A stretch of 64,000 bases of DNA from Teichococcus rhizosphaerae (GCF_002631185.1 NZ_PDNU01000001.1:1-64000); one strand, 5' to 3'. Counted from the first letter of the stretch, positions 1 to 10,676 are shown. A program made the numbers and translations. Notes: generated by a model not told the origin, from the sequence alone.

Positions 1-2
1 GC

Positions 3-785
3 CCGACGCCCGCGCCGCCGCCCGACCCGGCGGCCGCGCCATCGCCCACGCCGCCGCTGCCGACGCCGCCCCTGCCGGTGCCGCCGCCGCCCGCGCCGAC
101 ACCGCCCCAGCCGCAGCAGGCGCAGCCCGAACGCCCGCAGCAGCCCGAGCGCCCGCAGCCCGCGCCGCCCCAGCCGCAACAGCAGGCGGCCGCGCAGCCC
201 GGGCCGCCGCTGCCCCTGCCGCCGCCGCCCGCCCCACCCGCGCCGCCGACGCCCGCGTCCACCGCGCCGAGCACCGCACCTCCGGCCCGCGAGCCGGCGA
301 CGCAGCCCGGCACCGGGCAGACGCCGCCCACGCGCAACACCGCCGATCGCAGCCAGTCCGTGCTGAGCACGCTGGAGCGGCTGCGCGCCGCGCAGCAGCA
401 GAACCAGCCGCCGCGCACCCGCCCCACCCAGGGCGGCGCCCCGGCCGCCGGCGGCGGCGCCCCCTCCGGCGCCGCGCTGCTGACGGCGGGCGAGGTGAGG
501 GGCGTCTCGGAGCGGATCAGCGACTGCTGGTCGGTCGATGCGGGGATGCTCGGACTTGACCAGATCGTGGTCGAGCTGCGGGTGGACATCGACCCCGGCG
601 GGGTCATACGCAATGTCCGCCCGGCGAGCAGCATTCCCTCCGAGCCGCGCGCGCGGGCCGTATACGAGAGCGCGCGCCGCGCGTTGCTCGACCAGAAATG
701 CAGCCCGCTGCCCGTGCCACGCGAGAAGATCCCGTCCTTGAACGCCGCGACCTTCCGATTCAACCCGAGGGGCCTCGTCCGATGA
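3..785 (+). CDS. tolA: TolA-like protein, C-terminal part (5' end outside window)
   Basis: The reading frame is open from the first bases of the window, so the N-terminus (the expected membrane anchor) is missing. What remains is a long Pro/Ala/Gln-rich linker of about 130 residues followed by a globular C-terminal domain with two cysteines (SDCWSVD and DQKCSPLP) and the beta-strand segment [12 protein letters not shown], as in TolA/TonB C-terminal domains. TolA spans the periplasm and links the inner-membrane TolQR motor to TolB and Pal. The stop codon overlaps the tolB start (ATGA), so the two are translationally coupled. The identification rests on this domain plus the tolB-pal-cpoB context. 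Alternative name: energy transducer TonB-like protein. Confidence 0.85.
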   Translation, partial: PTPAPPPDPAAAPSPTPPLPTPPLPVPPPPAPTPPQPQQAQPERPQQPERPQPAPPQPQQQAAAQPGPPLPLPPPPAPPAPPTPASTAPSTAPPAREPATQPGTGQTPPTRNTADRSQSVLSTLERLRAAQQQNQPPRTRPTQGGAPAAGGGAPSGAALLTAGEVRGVSERISDCWSVDAGMLGLDQIVVELRVDIDPGGVIRNVRPASSIPSEPRARAVYESARRALLDQKCSPLPVPREKIPSLNAATFRFNPRGLVR

Positions 786-2176
786 CCCAGCAGAACCTTT
801 CCCTGTCCCGCCGCCTGGCCCTGATGGGTCTGGGCGGGCTGGTGGGCATGCCGATCCTCGGCGCCGCCTCGCGCGCCCGCGCGCAGGCCCCGGTCCCGGG
901 CGGCACCGCGGCCGGCGGTCAGGTGATCGACATCACCCGCGCCCGCACCGACCCGATCCCGATCGCGCTGCCCGACTTCGCCGGCGGCTCGCCCGCCGCG
1001 CAGCAGCTCGGCCAGAACATCACCCGCGTCATCGCCAACAACCTGCGGAACTCGGGGCTGTTCCGGCCGGTGGAGCGCGCGGCCTACATCCAGACCCCCG
1101 AGGCCGCCGCCGCCGCGCCGCGCTTCCAGGACTGGCGCGTGATCGGCGCGCAGGCGCTGGTCACCGGCCGCGCCGAGCCGCAGGGAGACCGCGCGCGCAT
1201 CGAGTTCCGGCTGTGGGAGGTGGGCTCCGAGCAGCAGCTCCAGGGCACCGCCTACACCGCCGCCGCCGCCAACTGGCGGCAGATCGCGCACGTCATCTCG
1301 GACGTGATCTATGAGCGGATGCTGGGTGAGAAGGGCTATTTCGACACCCGCATCGTCTACATCGCCGAAAGCGGCCCGCGCGACCGGCGCGTCCGCCGCC
1401 TCGCCATCATGGACCAGGACGGCGAGAACCACCGCTTCCTGACGGACGGCTCCTTCCAGGCCCTGACCCCGCGCTTCCACCCCAATGCGCGGCAGATCGC
1501 CTTCATGTCCTACAACAACAACCAGCCGCGGGTTTACCTGTTCAACCTGGACAGCGGCCGGCAGGAAGTGCTGGGCAACTTCCAGGGCATGACCCTCTCG
1601 CCGCGCTTCAGCCCCGATGGGCGCAACGTGGTGCTGTCCTCCGCGCGCGGCGGCGACGCCAACATCTATGTGGTGGACCTCGCCTCGCGCCGCGAGCGGC
1701 AGCTCACCTCGGGCGGCGGGCTCGACGTGTCGCCCTGCTACTCGCCCGATGGCAGCCAGATCGTCTTCAACTCCGACCGCGGCGGCGACCAGCAGCTCTA
1801 CGTGATGGACGCGGGCGGCGGCGGCGCGCGGCGCATCTCCTTCGGCAATGGCCGCTACGCCACGCCGGTCTGGTCGCCGCGTGGCGACCTGATCGCTTTC
1901 ACCCGCATCTCCGGCGGCCGCTTCGGCATCGGCGTGATGCGGCCCGACGGCTCGGGCGAGCGCATCCTGTCGGAGGGCTGGGGCATGGAAGGGCCGAGCT
2001 TCGCGCCGAACGGCCGCGTGCTCACCTTCTACCGCGAGAGCCCGGCGCGCGATTCCCGCGGCAGCGGCTATTCCGCCCGGCTGGCGATGATCGACATCGC
2101 GGGCTTCAACGAGCGGCAGATCATCACGCCCACGGATGCCACGGATCCGAGCTGGTCGCCCCTGCTGTCCTCGTAA
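782..2176 (+). CDS. tolB: Tol-Pal system beta-propeller protein TolB
   Basis: A 464-residue periplasmic protein of usual TolB length. The ATG at 782 overlaps the tolA stop by four bases. Residues 1-38 are an export signal with a twin-arginine-like start ([11 protein letters not shown]) ending near ARA-QAP. An N-terminal domain (about 40-180) precedes a WD40-like propeller with repeated blades such as [31 protein letters not shown] and [12 protein letters not shown]. TolB binds Pal and the TolA C-terminal domain and helps outer-membrane constriction at division. A longer upstream frame exists but would lie within tolA, so the 782 start is preferred. Confidence 0.97.
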   Translation: MTQQNLSLSRRLALMGLGGLVGMPILGAASRARAQAPVPGGTAAGGQVIDITRARTDPIPIALPDFAGGSPAAQQLGQNITRVIANNLRNSGLFRPVERAAYIQTPEAAAAAPRFQDWRVIGAQALVTGRAEPQGDRARIEFRLWEVGSEQQLQGTAYTAAAANWRQIAHVISDVIYERMLGEKGYFDTRIVYIAESGPRDRRVRRLAIMDQDGENHRFLTDGSFQALTPRFHPNARQIAFMSYNNNQPRVYLFNLDSGRQEVLGNFQGMTLSPRFSPDGRNVVLSSARGGDANIYVVDLASRRERQLTSGGGLDVSPCYSPDGSQIVFNSDRGGDQQLYVMDAGGGGARRISFGNGRYATPVWSPRGDLIAFTRISGGRFGIGVMRPDGSGERILSEGWGMEGPSFAPNGRVLTFYRESPARDSRGSGYSARLAMIDIAGFNERQIITPTDATDPSWSPLLSS

Positions 2177-2192
2177 CCGAAGGTTGATAAAC

Positions 2193-2241
2193 CCGTGCCA
2201 GGAGCGATGCGTTTGCCGAGGGGCAACCATTCCTGGCACGG
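2193..2241 (+). promoter_or_regulatory. Two-tier hairpin between tolB and pal
   Basis: An 11-bp perfect outer stem (ccgtgccagga at 2193-2203 with tcctggcacgg at 2231-2241) encloses a smaller stem ttgcc/ggcaa (2213-2217 with 2222-2226, loop GAGG). No T-run follows, so it is not a standard intrinsic terminator. It could act as an mRNA processing or stabilising element that sets the usual excess of pal over tolB. Confidence 0.5.
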
Positions 2242-2318
2242 TGGTTTGTCTGCCTTGAACACGCCTCAATCGCAGCGTAACCGCGGCCGTAATTCGATCT
2301 GACACAGGAATCGAAATT

Positions 2319-2819
2319 ATGCAGACCAAGCTTCTTGGCGCTCTTGCCGCCGCCGCCCTTCTCACCGCCTGCGCGAGCGAGGACACCTCGGGTGCCGCCA
2401 CCGGCGCCGGCGCCGCCGGCGGTGCGGGTGGCATGGGCGGCCTGGGCGCCGGCCAGATCCGCCCCGGCAGCCAGGAGGACCTGGTCGCCAATGTCGGCGA
2501 CCGCGTTTTCTTCGACACCGACAGCAGCAGCGTCCGCGCCGACCAGCGCACCACGCTGGAGCGGCAGGCCGCCTGGCTGGCGCAGTACCCGCAGGTGCAG
2601 GTCGTGGTCGAGGGCCATGCCGACGAGCGCGGCACCCGCGAGTACAACCTGGCGCTCGGCCAGCGCCGCGCCAGCTCGGCGCGCGACGTGCTGGTGGCGA
2701 ACGGCGTCTCCTCCGGCCGCCTGAGCGTGATCTCCTACGGCAAGGATCGCCCGGCGGCGCTCGGCTCCTCGGCCGACGCCTGGGCGCAGAACCGCCGCGC
2801 GGTGACGGTCGTCCGCTGA
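2319..2819 (+). CDS. pal: Peptidoglycan-associated lipoprotein Pal
   Basis: A 166-residue outer-membrane lipoprotein. The signal peptide ends in the lipobox LLTAC, giving a lipidated Cys at residue 18, followed by a Gly/Ala-rich linker and an OmpA-like peptidoglycan-binding domain (about 62-166). The family signature is visible: VFFDTDSSSVRADQ, the VVVEGHADERGTREYN segment that contacts diaminopimelate, and QRRASSARDVL. Pal anchors the outer membrane to the wall and is the partner of TolB. The ATG is preceded by AGGAAT. A strong terminator follows at 2883. Confidence 0.97.
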   Translation: MQTKLLGALAAAALLTACASEDTSGAATGAGAAGGAGGMGGLGAGQIRPGSQEDLVANVGDRVFFDTDSSSVRADQRTTLERQAAWLAQYPQVQVVVEGHADERGTREYNLALGQRRASSARDVLVANGVSSGRLSVISYGKDRPAALGSSADAWAQNRRAVTVVR

Positions 2820-2882
2820 GGCGCGCCACCCGCTTTCCTGCCGACGCCGTGCGTTGACGCGGGAGCGGGTGGCTGAGAGAAG

Positions 2883-2917
2883 CGGCGGCACCCATGACAA
2901 TGGGTGCCGCCGTTTTT
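2883..2917 (+). terminator. Rho-independent terminator after pal
   Basis: A perfect 12-bp GC-rich stem (cggcggcaccca / tgggtgccgccg, 2883-2894 with 2901-2912), loop TGACAA, followed directly by TTTTT. It ends the tol-pal transcript only 41 bp before cpoB. Confidence 0.9.
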
Positions 2918-2958
2918 CGTTCCGCCGACCATAGCCCTGCCACCGGAAGGACAAGGCC

Positions 2959-3825
2959 ATGTTTCGCAAGTTCCTGCTCCTCGCCCCGCTGCTGGCCGCT
3001 CCCCTCCTGAGCGCCACGCCGGCCATGGGGCAGATGGAAAGCCGCGAGGGCATCGCGTTGCAGAACCAGATCCTGCAGCTGCGGCAGGAGCTGGACATGC
3101 TGCGCCGGAGCGGGGGAGGCGGCTATGCCGCGCCCGTGCCGGTGGCGCCGCCCGGGCGCGGCGGCGTGACCGGCGGCTCGCCCGAGCTCCTGAGCCAGCT
3201 CCTGGAGCGGGTGGGTGCGCTGGAGGAGGAGGTACGCCGGCTGCGCGGCCAGGTGCAGGAATCCGAGTATCGCGGCCGCACCACGCAGCAGGCGCTGGAG
3301 AAGCTGCAAGGCGACATGGATTACCGCCTGCAGCAGCTCGAGCAGGGCGGCGCCCGCGCGCCCGCCGCCGCGCCGCCCTCCCGCCCGGCCCAGCGCAGCG
3401 AGGCCGAGCCGGCCCCCGCGGCGCCCGCGCCCGCCGCTCCGCGTACTGCCGAGCGTGCCCTGGCCGACGGCCAGAACGCCCTCTCCCGCCGCGACTACGC
3501 CGCCGCCGAGGCCGCCGCGCGCGAGGTGATCTCCGCCCGCAACACCGCCCGCGCCCAGGACGCGCAGATCCTGCTGGGCGATGCGCTGCTGGGGAAGCGC
3601 GAGTTCCAGAACGCCGCCCTGGCCTATGACGACGCCTACCGCCGCAACCGCGCCAGCGGCCGGGCGCCGGAGGCGATGCTGGGCCTTGCCAATTCCTTCC
3701 TCGGCTTCGGCGCCAAGCGCGAGGCCTGCGCCACGCTCGACGACATGCGCAGCGAGTTCCCGCGCCTGTCCGGCAACCTGGCCGAGCGCGCCGCCGAGGC
3801 GCGCAAGCGCGGCGGCTGCCGCTGA
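2959..3825 (+). CDS. cpoB: Tol-Pal associated periplasmic protein CpoB (YbgF)
   Basis: A 288-residue exported protein. The signal peptide (1-24) is followed by a coiled-coil region (about 30-125, for example LLERVGALEEEVRRLRGQ), a Pro/Ala-rich linker, and a TPR-like region (about 160-288, ADGQNALSRRDYAAAEAAAR, AQILLGDALL, GLANSFLGFG). This is the YbgF/CpoB architecture. The protein coordinates Tol with septal peptidoglycan synthesis. GGAAGG lies upstream of the ATG. Because a strong terminator separates it from pal, it needs either read-through or a promoter in the 41-bp gap. Confidence 0.93.
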   Translation: MFRKFLLLAPLLAAPLLSATPAMGQMESREGIALQNQILQLRQELDMLRRSGGGGYAAPVPVAPPGRGGVTGGSPELLSQLLERVGALEEEVRRLRGQVQESEYRGRTTQQALEKLQGDMDYRLQQLEQGGARAPAAAPPSRPAQRSEAEPAPAAPAPAAPRTAERALADGQNALSRRDYAAAEAAAREVISARNTARAQDAQILLGDALLGKREFQNAALAYDDAYRRNRASGRAPEAMLGLANSFLGFGAKREACATLDDMRSEFPRLSGNLAERAAEARKRGGCR

Positions 3826-3890
3826 CCCTGCGCGGGGAGGCGGGGGGAGGCGGCGCCTCCCCGGACCTCTGCTCTGGCTTCGAGGCGCGG

Positions 3891-5078
3891 ATGATGGCGC
3901 TCGGCCCCTTCGGCCCGGCGCCGCGCATGGCGGTGGGCGTTTCCGGCGGGCCGCACTCCCTGGCCCTGGCCCTGCTGGCCGCCCGCTTCTGCGCGGCGCG
4001 CGGGGGGGATGTGCTGGCGCTGGTCGTCGATCATGGCCTCCGGGCCGGAAGTGCCGGGGAAGCGGCCTGGACGGCCCGCACCCTGGCCGGGCGGGGCATT
4101 GCCTCGGAGATCCTGGAGCTGTTCCTGCCACGTGGCGCCGCGGTGCAGGAGCGGGCGCGGTCGGGCCGGCTGGCGGCGATGCTCGCGCGCTGCGCGGCGT
4201 TGGGCCGCCCCTGGCTGCTGCTCGGCCAGCACCGGATGGACCAGGCGGAGACGGTGCTGTTCCGCGCCCTGCGGGGCAGCGGGGAGGCGGGCCTCGCCGG
4301 CATGGCGCCGCTGCGGGCGGCCGAGGCTGCCATGATCCTGCGGCCCTTGCTGGATGTGCCGCCGGTGGCGCTGGAGGCGCTGCTGCGGGCGGAGGGGCTG
4401 GCACCGCTGCGCGACCCCTCCAATGCCGATCCGCGCTTCACCCGCGCGGCGCTGCGCATGTCGCTCGCCGACCCCGAGGGCACCGGCCCCCGCGTCGCGG
4501 CGCTGGCCGGGGCGGCGGCGGCCTTCGCCACCCGCCGGGCGCGGCGGCAGGCGGCGGTGGCCGGGCGCCTCGCCGCCGCGCTGGCGCCGGCACCGGAAGG
4601 CTGGGCCAAGCTGGATGGGGCGGCGCTGGGCCAGGATGCGGTGGCGCAGGCGGCGCTCTCCGCGGTGCTGCGGCTTCTCTCGGGCGAGGAGCACGCGCCG
4701 GCCGGGGCGGCGGTGCGGGCCCTGCTGGCGCGGGGCGGGGGCACGCTGCATGGCGTGCTGTGGTCGGGCGGGGTGCTGTGCCGCGAGCCTGCCGCCTGCG
4801 CGCCCCCCGTGCCGGCGGAGCCCGGCGCGCTGTGGGACGGCCGCTGGCGGCTGCGCGGCTCCTTGCCGGAGGCGGGATTGCTGCTGGGCGCCCTGGGGAG
4901 CGCGGGGGCTGCCGCCCTGCCGCGGGCGGCGAGGCGCGGCCTGCCGGCGCGCGTGCTGGCCGGGCTGCCGGCCCTGTGGCGGGGCGGGGTGGCGGTTTCG
5001 GTGCCGCCCCTCGCGCATGGGTTGCCCGCCCAGGCCGATTTTGTTCCCTCCGGCGGGCCGTTGTGCGCGTATAAATGA
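3891..5078 (+). CDS. tilS: tRNA(Ile)-lysidine synthetase TilS
   Basis: A 395-residue N-type ATP pyrophosphatase predicted to convert C34 of tRNA-Ile2 to lysidine, which lets AUA be read as Ile. The family features are the N-terminal PP-loop, the downstream LVVDHGLR segment, [22 protein letters not shown] (shown here in part) and [10 protein letters not shown]. The PP-loop reads SGGPHS, with His where the usual SGGxDS motif has Asp. The start at 3891 has no clear ribosome-binding site; the next codon is also ATG. It follows cpoB and precedes ftsH, a common alphaproteobacterial order. Confidence 0.9.
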   Translation: MMALGPFGPAPRMAVGVSGGPHSLALALLAARFCAARGGDVLALVVDHGLRAGSAGEAAWTARTLAGRGIASEILELFLPRGAAVQERARSGRLAAMLARCAALGRPWLLLGQHRMDQAETVLFRALRGSGEAGLAGMAPLRAAEAAMILRPLLDVPPVALEALLRAEGLAPLRDPSNADPRFTRAALRMSLADPEGTGPRVAALAGAAAAFATRRARRQAAVAGRLAAALAPAPEGWAKLDGAALGQDAVAQAALSAVLRLLSGEEHAPAGAAVRALLARGGGTLHGVLWSGGVLCREPAACAPPVPAEPGALWDGRWRLRGSLPEAGLLLGALGSAGAAALPRAARRGLPARVLAGLPALWRGGVAVSVPPLAHGLPAQADFVPSGGPLCAYK

Positions 5079-5194
5079 CATCCAGGCAAGATGACGTGCG
5101 CGGCAAGGTTTCAGAATGGCGCCGGGCGCCCTATCTTGTCATGGCGCCGGGCCAGGATGCCTCCTCGGGCCGGCACACGGATGGGAACCGCACG

Positions 5195-7117
5195 GTGAAC
5201 AATTTCGGCCGCAATCTGGCGCTTTGGGTGATTGTGGCGCTGCTGCTCGTGGCGCTGTTCAATCTTTTTCAACCTTCTTCCTCCAACCGCCAGACCGGCC
5301 AGCAGGTCGCCTACAGCGACTTCCTGAACGAGGTGAATGGCGGCCGGGTGCGGGACGTGACCATTCAGGGCCGCACCCTCACGGGCCAGCTCTCGGACGG
5401 CCGCACCTTCAGCACCTACACGCCCGAGGACCCCGCCCTGGTCAGCCGCCTGACCGACAAGGGCGTGCGGGTGGTGGCCAAGCCCGAGGAGAGCGACGTC
5501 AACCCGCTCTTCCACTACCTGCTGTCCTGGTTCCCGATGCTGCTGCTGATCGGCGTCTGGATCTTCTTCATGCGCCAGATGCAGGGCGGCGGCGGCCGCG
5601 CCATGGGCTTCGGCAAGTCCCGCGCCCGGCTGCTGACCGAGAAGCAGGGCCGCGTCACCTTCGAGGACGTGGCCGGCATCGACGAGGCCAAGGGGGAGCT
5701 CGAGGAGATCGTGGACTTCCTGCGCGACCCGCAGAAGTTCCAGCGCCTCGGCGGCAAGATCCCCAAGGGCGTGCTGCTGGTGGGCCCGCCCGGCACCGGC
5801 AAGACGCTGCTCGCCCGCGCCATCGCCGGCGAGGCCAACGTGCCCTTCTTCACCATCTCGGGCTCCGACTTCGTCGAGATGTTCGTGGGCGTCGGCGCCT
5901 CCCGCGTGCGCGACATGTTTGAGCAAGGGAAAAAGAATGCCCCTTGCATCATCTTCATCGACGAGATCGACGCGGTGGGCCGCCACCGTGGCGCCGGCCT
6001 CGGCGGCGGCAATGACGAGCGCGAGCAGACCCTCAACCAGATGCTGGTCGAGATGGACGGCTTCGAGGCGAATGAGGGCGTGATCCTGATCGCCGCCACC
6101 AACCGCCCGGACGTGCTGGACCCCGCCCTGCTGCGCCCCGGCCGCTTTGACCGCCAGGTGGTGGTGCCGAACCCCGACGTCTCGGGCCGCGAGAAGATCC
6201 TGCGCGTCCACATGCGCAAGGTGCCGCTGGCCTCCGACGTCGATCCCAAGACCATCGCGCGCGGTACGCCGGGCTTCTCGGGCGCCGACCTCGCCAACCT
6301 CGTCAACGAGGCGGCGCTGCTCGCCGCCCGCTCGGGCCGCCGCACCGTCGGCATGTACGAGTTCGAGCAGGCCAAGGACAAGGTGCTGATGGGCGCCGAG
6401 CGCCGCAGCCTCGTCATGTCGGACGACGAGAAGAAGATGACGGCCTATCACGAGGCCGGCCATGCCCTTGTCGCCCTGCACGAGCCGGAGTGCGATCCCG
6501 TCCACAAGGCCACCATCATCCCGCGCGGCCGCGCGCTGGGCCTGGTGATGTCCCTGCCGGCCGGCGACCGCTACAGCAAGCACAAGAGCAAGCTGAAGGC
6601 GGAACTCGCCATGGCGATGGGCGGCCGCGTCGCCGAGGAGCTGATCTTCGGCGCCGACAAGGTGTCCAACGGAGCCTCGGGCGACATCAAGATGGCCACC
6701 AACCAGGCCAAGATGATGGTCACCGAGTGGGGCATGAGCGAGAAGCTCGGCATGATCGCCTATGGCGACAACAGCCAGGAGGTCTTCCTCGGCCATTCCG
6801 TGACGCAGTCCAAGAACGTCTCGGAAGCCACCGCGCGCGAGATCGACAGCGAGGTCCGCGCCATCATCGACGACGCCTATGCCCGCGCCAAGCACACGCT
6901 GCAGACCAACATCGAGGAACTGCACGCCCTGGCCAAGGGCCTGCTGGAATACGAGACCCTCTCGGGCGACGAGATCCGGCAGGTGATCAAGGGCGAGCCG
7001 GTGGTGCGCAACCGCCCCGACGAGCCGACTTCCGCCGGGCGCGGCAGCGTGCCCAGCTCCGGCCGGCCCACCCGCCCGGGTGGCTTCGGCAACCCGGCGC
7101 CGCAGCCCGGCGCCTGA
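5195..7117 (+). CDS. ftsH: ATP-dependent zinc metalloprotease FtsH
   Basis: I choose the GTG at 5195 (V-N-N-F-G-R-N), giving 640 residues, the family norm; the frame is open back to 5075 but that extension is not FtsH-like. Two membrane helices (about 8-25 and 105-126) flank a periplasmic domain. The AAA module has Walker A GPPGTGKT (197-204), Walker B IIFIDE (252-257) and a second region of homology (301-320). The zinc site HEAGH lies at 419-423. FtsH degrades membrane and regulatory proteins as a hexamer in the inner membrane. A terminator follows at 7185. Confidence 0.97.
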   Translation: MNNFGRNLALWVIVALLLVALFNLFQPSSSNRQTGQQVAYSDFLNEVNGGRVRDVTIQGRTLTGQLSDGRTFSTYTPEDPALVSRLTDKGVRVVAKPEESDVNPLFHYLLSWFPMLLLIGVWIFFMRQMQGGGGRAMGFGKSRARLLTEKQGRVTFEDVAGIDEAKGELEEIVDFLRDPQKFQRLGGKIPKGVLLVGPPGTGKTLLARAIAGEANVPFFTISGSDFVEMFVGVGASRVRDMFEQGKKNAPCIIFIDEIDAVGRHRGAGLGGGNDEREQTLNQMLVEMDGFEANEGVILIAATNRPDVLDPALLRPGRFDRQVVVPNPDVSGREKILRVHMRKVPLASDVDPKTIARGTPGFSGADLANLVNEAALLAARSGRRTVGMYEFEQAKDKVLMGAERRSLVMSDDEKKMTAYHEAGHALVALHEPECDPVHKATIIPRGRALGLVMSLPAGDRYSKHKSKLKAELAMAMGGRVAEELIFGADKVSNGASGDIKMATNQAKMMVTEWGMSEKLGMIAYGDNSQEVFLGHSVTQSKNVSEATAREIDSEVRAIIDDAYARAKHTLQTNIEELHALAKGLLEYETLSGDEIRQVIKGEPVVRNRPDEPTSAGRGSVPSSGRPTRPGGFGNPAPQPGA

Positions 7118-7184
7118 GGCACCGCCAGGCGCCGCCGGTTGGCGCCTGCCCCCTCTGGCTCCCTGGCGAGAAGCTGCGATAAGG

Positions 7185-7217
7185 AAAGGGTCCCGGAAAC
7201 GGGGCCCTTTTTCTTTG
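7185..7217 (+). terminator. Rho-independent terminator after ftsH
   Basis: The stem aaagggtccc / ggggcccttt (7185-7194 with 7201-7210, one G-U pair) has loop GGAAAC and a T-rich tail TTTTTCTTT. It separates ftsH from folP. Confidence 0.85.
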
Positions 7218-7239
7218 GCCGCTGGTGAGGGACGGGAAG

Positions 7240-8289
7240 ATGGTCGAACGTTGGATCGAGCCGGTCGGCCTGCTGCACGGCCCGGTGGCATTGCAGGCCG
7301 TGCGGGACGGCCATGCCCTGCCGCTGGCCGGCGGCCCGGCGGCCTTTCCGCTGGTCCGGCTGATCGAGGAGGGGCGGGAGCTCGGCATCCACCCGATCAT
7401 GGAGCTGCCCCTCGCCTGGGAGGAGCTGCTGCCGTTGCTGACGCGCCGCCCGCTCCCCTTCGCCGGCCTGCCGAACGACCGCCCCCTGGTGATGGGCATC
7501 CTCAACACCACGCCGGACAGCTTCTCCAATGGCGGGCAGCATCTCGACCCGCGCGATGCCATCGCCGCCGGCCATGCCATGCTGGAGGCGGGGGCCGACA
7601 TCCTCGACATCGGCGGCGAGAGCACCCGCCCCGGCGCCCCGCCCGTCACGGCGGAGGAGGAGATGGCGCGGGTGCTGCCGGTGGTGCGGGAGCTGGCCAA
7701 GGCGGCGGTGGTCAGCATCGACACCCGCCACGCCGCCACCATGCGCGCCGCCCTCGATGCGGGGGCCGAGGTCATCAACGACGTCACCGCGCTGCGGCAG
7801 GAGCCCGCCTCGGTGCGGGTGGTGCAGGAGGCACGGGCGCCGGTGGTGCTGATGCACATGCCGGTGCTGGACCCGCGCCGCATGCAGCAGGAAACCGCCT
7901 ATGCCGACGTGGTGCTGGAGGTGGCCCGCTTCCTGCGCCAGCGCGTCGAGACGGCGGAGGCGCTGGGCATCCCGCGCGGGCGCGTGGCCATCGACCCCGG
8001 CCTCGGCTTCGGCAAGACGGGAGCGCAGAACCTGCTGCTGCTGCAACGCCTGCCGCTGCTGGCCGGCATCGGCTGCCGCATCCTGGTGGGCGCCTCGCGC
8101 AAGCGCTTCGTGGGCCAGGTGACGGGGGTGGAGAAGGCGGATGAGCGGCTGGCCGGCAGCCTTGCCGTGGCGCAGGCCGCGGCCGCCGCCGGCGCCAGCA
8201 TCCTGCGCGTGCACGACGTGGCGGAAACGGTGCGGGCCTTGCGCATGTGGCGCGCCTGCACCGACGGCGCCTCGGCCGAGCTGGGCTGA
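7240..8289 (+). CDS. folP: Dihydropteroate synthase
   Basis: A 349-residue enzyme joining 4-aminobenzoate to 6-hydroxymethyl-dihydropterin diphosphate in folate synthesis. The catalytic TIM-barrel starts near residue 82 with [15 protein letters not shown], then [36 protein letters not shown] and GASRKRF. The first 80 residues form an extra N-terminal region, seen in several alphaproteobacterial homologues. ATG 7240 is preferred over the in-frame GTG at 7225 because AGGGACGG precedes it. glmM follows 92 bp downstream, as in many proteobacteria. folK, another gene of the pathway, lies far away at 53.2 kb. Confidence 0.95.
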   Translation: MVERWIEPVGLLHGPVALQAVRDGHALPLAGGPAAFPLVRLIEEGRELGIHPIMELPLAWEELLPLLTRRPLPFAGLPNDRPLVMGILNTTPDSFSNGGQHLDPRDAIAAGHAMLEAGADILDIGGESTRPGAPPVTAEEEMARVLPVVRELAKAAVVSIDTRHAATMRAALDAGAEVINDVTALRQEPASVRVVQEARAPVVLMHMPVLDPRRMQQETAYADVVLEVARFLRQRVETAEALGIPRGRVAIDPGLGFGKTGAQNLLLLQRLPLLAGIGCRILVGASRKRFVGQVTGVEKADERLAGSLAVAQAAAAAGASILRVHDVAETVRALRMWRACTDGASAELG

Positions 8290-8381
8290 GGATGGCGCGC
8301 GAGCCCCCTCGCTTGCCTCGCTCCTCCTCCCGCCGCTACAGCAGCGGCCGCGAGGTTTCTGGTCCAGGGGAGAAGGCCGGC

Positions 8382-9791
8382 ATGAGTGAAGCAGTGCGCC
8401 GCCTGTTCGGCACGGATGGCATCCGGGGGGTCGCCAACCGGGCGCCGATGGACGCCTCCACGGCGCTGCGCCTGGGCCAGGCCGCCGGGCTCTTCTTCAA
8501 CAGGGGCGCGCACCGGCACCGCGTCGTCATCGGCAAGGACACGCGCCTTTCGGGCTACATGCTGGAGCCGGCGCTGACGGCGGGCTTCGTCGGTGCCGGG
8601 ATGGACGTGGTGCTGGTGGGGCCGCTGCCCACCCCCGCCATCGCCATGCTGACGCGCAGCCTCCGCGCCGATCTCGGCGTCATGATCTCCGCCAGCCACA
8701 ACCCCTTCGAGGACAATGGCATCAAGCTGTTCGGCCCGGACGGGCTGAAGCTCTCGGATGACGAGGAGGCCGAGATCGAGGCGCTGATGGCGGGCGATCT
8801 CGGTGCCCGGCTCGTGCCGCCCTCGCGCCTCGGCCGCGCCAGCCGGCTGGAGGACGCGCCCGGCCGCTACATCGAGGCGGTGAAGGCGAGCTTCCCCAAG
8901 GGCCGCAGCCTGTCCGGCATGCGCATCGTGGTCGATTGCGCCAATGGTGCCGCCTACAGGGTGGCGCCCACCGTGCTGTGGGAGCTGGGCGCCGAGGTGG
9001 TGCCGCTGGGCGTGGCACCCGACGGCTTCAACATCAACCGCGAATGCGGCTCCACCGCGCCGGCCCGCATGGCCGAGCTGGTGCGCGAGCGCCGCGCCGA
9101 CCTCGGCATCGCCCTCGACGGCGACGCCGACCGCCTCGTGCTGGCCGACGAGCAGGGCCAGATCATCGACGGCGACCAGATCCTGGCCGCGGTGGCGCAG
9201 TCCTGGGCGCGGCAGAAGCGGCTGCAGGGCGGCGCGGTGGTGGCCACCGTGATGTCCAATCTCGGGCTGGAGCGGTTCCTGAAAGGGCAGGGGCTGGAGC
9301 TGCTGCGCACCAGGGTGGGCGACCGCTACGTCTCCGAGCGGATGCGCGAGACCGGCTGCAACCTGGGCGGCGAGCAGTCCGGCCACATGATCCTCAGCGA
9401 TTTCGGCACCACCGGCGACGGGCTGGTGGCCGCGCTCCAGGTGCTGGCAGTGCTGGCGGAGGAAGGACGGCCGGCCAGCGCCGTCTGCCGCAGCTTCGCG
9501 CCGCTGCCGCAGCGCCTGGTGAATGTGCGCTATGCCGGCGCGAGCCCGCTGAAGGACCCCGCCGTGCAGGAGGCCATCGCCGCCGCCGAGGCGCGCCTCG
9601 CCCAGCGCGGCCGGGTGCTGATCCGCGCCAGCGGCACCGAGCCGGTGATCCGCGTCATGGCCGAGGCGGAGGACGACGCGCTGGTGGAGGAGACGGTGCA
9701 GGGCCTGGCCGCGCTGATCCGCGCCCGCGCCGCAGCCGGCGCGGTGGCCGAGCGCCCCGCCGCCGACGCCACGGTGGAGGGCGGCGCCTGA
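8382..9791 (+). CDS. glmM: Phosphoglucosamine mutase GlmM
   Basis: A 469-residue alpha-D-phosphohexomutase that interconverts glucosamine-6-phosphate and glucosamine-1-phosphate on the way to UDP-GlcNAc for peptidoglycan and lipopolysaccharide. It has the N-terminal [11 protein letters not shown], the catalytic phosphoserine loop [12 protein letters not shown] (Ser105), the metal-binding loop DGDADR, and the C-terminal phosphate-binding [12 protein letters not shown]. The start at 8382 follows AGGGGAGAAGG. The in-frame extension upstream to 8247 lacks homology. The TGA stop shares bases with the next start (TGATG), so thiD is coupled. Confidence 0.97.
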   Translation: MSEAVRRLFGTDGIRGVANRAPMDASTALRLGQAAGLFFNRGAHRHRVVIGKDTRLSGYMLEPALTAGFVGAGMDVVLVGPLPTPAIAMLTRSLRADLGVMISASHNPFEDNGIKLFGPDGLKLSDDEEAEIEALMAGDLGARLVPPSRLGRASRLEDAPGRYIEAVKASFPKGRSLSGMRIVVDCANGAAYRVAPTVLWELGAEVVPLGVAPDGFNINRECGSTAPARMAELVRERRADLGIALDGDADRLVLADEQGQIIDGDQILAAVAQSWARQKRLQGGAVVATVMSNLGLERFLKGQGLELLRTRVGDRYVSERMRETGCNLGGEQSGHMILSDFGTTGDGLVAALQVLAVLAEEGRPASAVCRSFAPLPQRLVNVRYAGASPLKDPAVQEAIAAAEARLAQRGRVLIRASGTEPVIRVMAEAEDDALVEETVQGLAALIRARAAAGAVAERPAADATVEGGA

Positions 9792-10606
9792 TGCGCGGCC
9801 GCGTTTTGATCATCGCCGGCTCCGATTCCGGGGGCGGCGCGGGCATCCAGGCGGACATCAAGGCCTGCACGGCGCTCGGTGCCTATGCGGCCACCGCCAT
9901 CACGGCGCTGACGGCGCAGGACACGCTGGGGGTGCATGCCGTGCAGGGCGTGCCGCCCGACTTCATCAGGCTGCAGATCCGCCTCAGCCTGGAGGATATC
10001 GGCGCCGACGCGCTGAAGACCGGCATGCTGGCCGACGTGCTGACCATCGAGGCGGTGTGCGACGCGGTGGCGGCGCATGGCCGCGACATCCCGCTGGTGG
10101 CGGACCCGGTGATGGTGGCCAAGGGCGGCCACCCGCTGCTGGCGCCCGAGGCGGTGGAAACGCTGCGCCGCCGCCTGCTGCCGCTGGCCGCGCTGCTGAC
10201 GCCGAACCTGCCGGAGGCCGAGATCATCGCCGGCCAGCCCGTCTCCACGGTGGAGGAGATGGTGGCGGCGGCGCGGCGGATGCTGGAGATGGGCGCGCCC
10301 GCCGTGCTGCTGAAGGGCGGCCACCTGCCGGGCGAGACGCTGGTGGACGTGCTGGCCACCACCGGCGGCATCGAGACCTTCGAGAGCGGGCGCATCGACA
10401 GCCGCCACACCCATGGCACGGGCTGCACCCTGGCCTCCGCCATTGCGGCGGGGCTGGCGCAGGGCCTTTCCATGCGGGACGCGGTGGCGCGCGGCCGGGC
10501 CTATGTCCGGGCGGCGCTGCGCGAGGCGCCGGGCCTTGGCAAAGGGCATGGCCCGCTGAACCACGCCGTGACGCTGGACCCGGCGCGGCTCGCAACCCTG
10601 GCATGA
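9791..10606 (+). CDS. thiD: Bifunctional HMP kinase / HMP-phosphate kinase ThiD
   Basis: A 271-residue ribokinase-fold enzyme that phosphorylates hydroxymethylpyrimidine twice for thiamine synthesis. Signature segments are IAGSDSGGGAGIQADIK at the N-terminus, TAQDTLGVHAVQGV, DPVMVAKGGHPLL, LTPNLPEAEII and the C-terminal anion-hole motif GTGCTLASAIAAGLAQG. It overlaps glmM by one base, suggesting coupled translation although the pathways are unrelated. No thi biosynthesis partners and no TPP riboswitch are visible nearby. Confidence 0.95.
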   Translation: MRGRVLIIAGSDSGGGAGIQADIKACTALGAYAATAITALTAQDTLGVHAVQGVPPDFIRLQIRLSLEDIGADALKTGMLADVLTIEAVCDAVAAHGRDIPLVADPVMVAKGGHPLLAPEAVETLRRRLLPLAALLTPNLPEAEIIAGQPVSTVEEMVAAARRMLEMGAPAVLLKGGHLPGETLVDVLATTGGIETFESGRIDSRHTHGTGCTLASAIAAGLAQGLSMRDAVARGRAYVRAALREAPGLGKGHGPLNHAVTLDPARLATLA

Positions 10607-10676
10607 CGCCGCGCGGCCTTCGCGGCCGCCTGCGGGTTCGGGCAAGCTGGGGCGGAACACGCACCGGACCCCGTCC

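Noticed and set aside
2860-2915. Possible TPP riboswitch because of a CTGAGA string before the pal terminator
   Set aside because: The remaining conserved parts of the THI element are absent and no thiamine gene follows; the structure is a plain terminator.
2124-4404. Long open frames on the minus strand opposite pal, cpoB and tilS
   Set aside because: They are Arg/Pro/Gly-rich shadows of real genes in very GC-rich DNA and show no domain.
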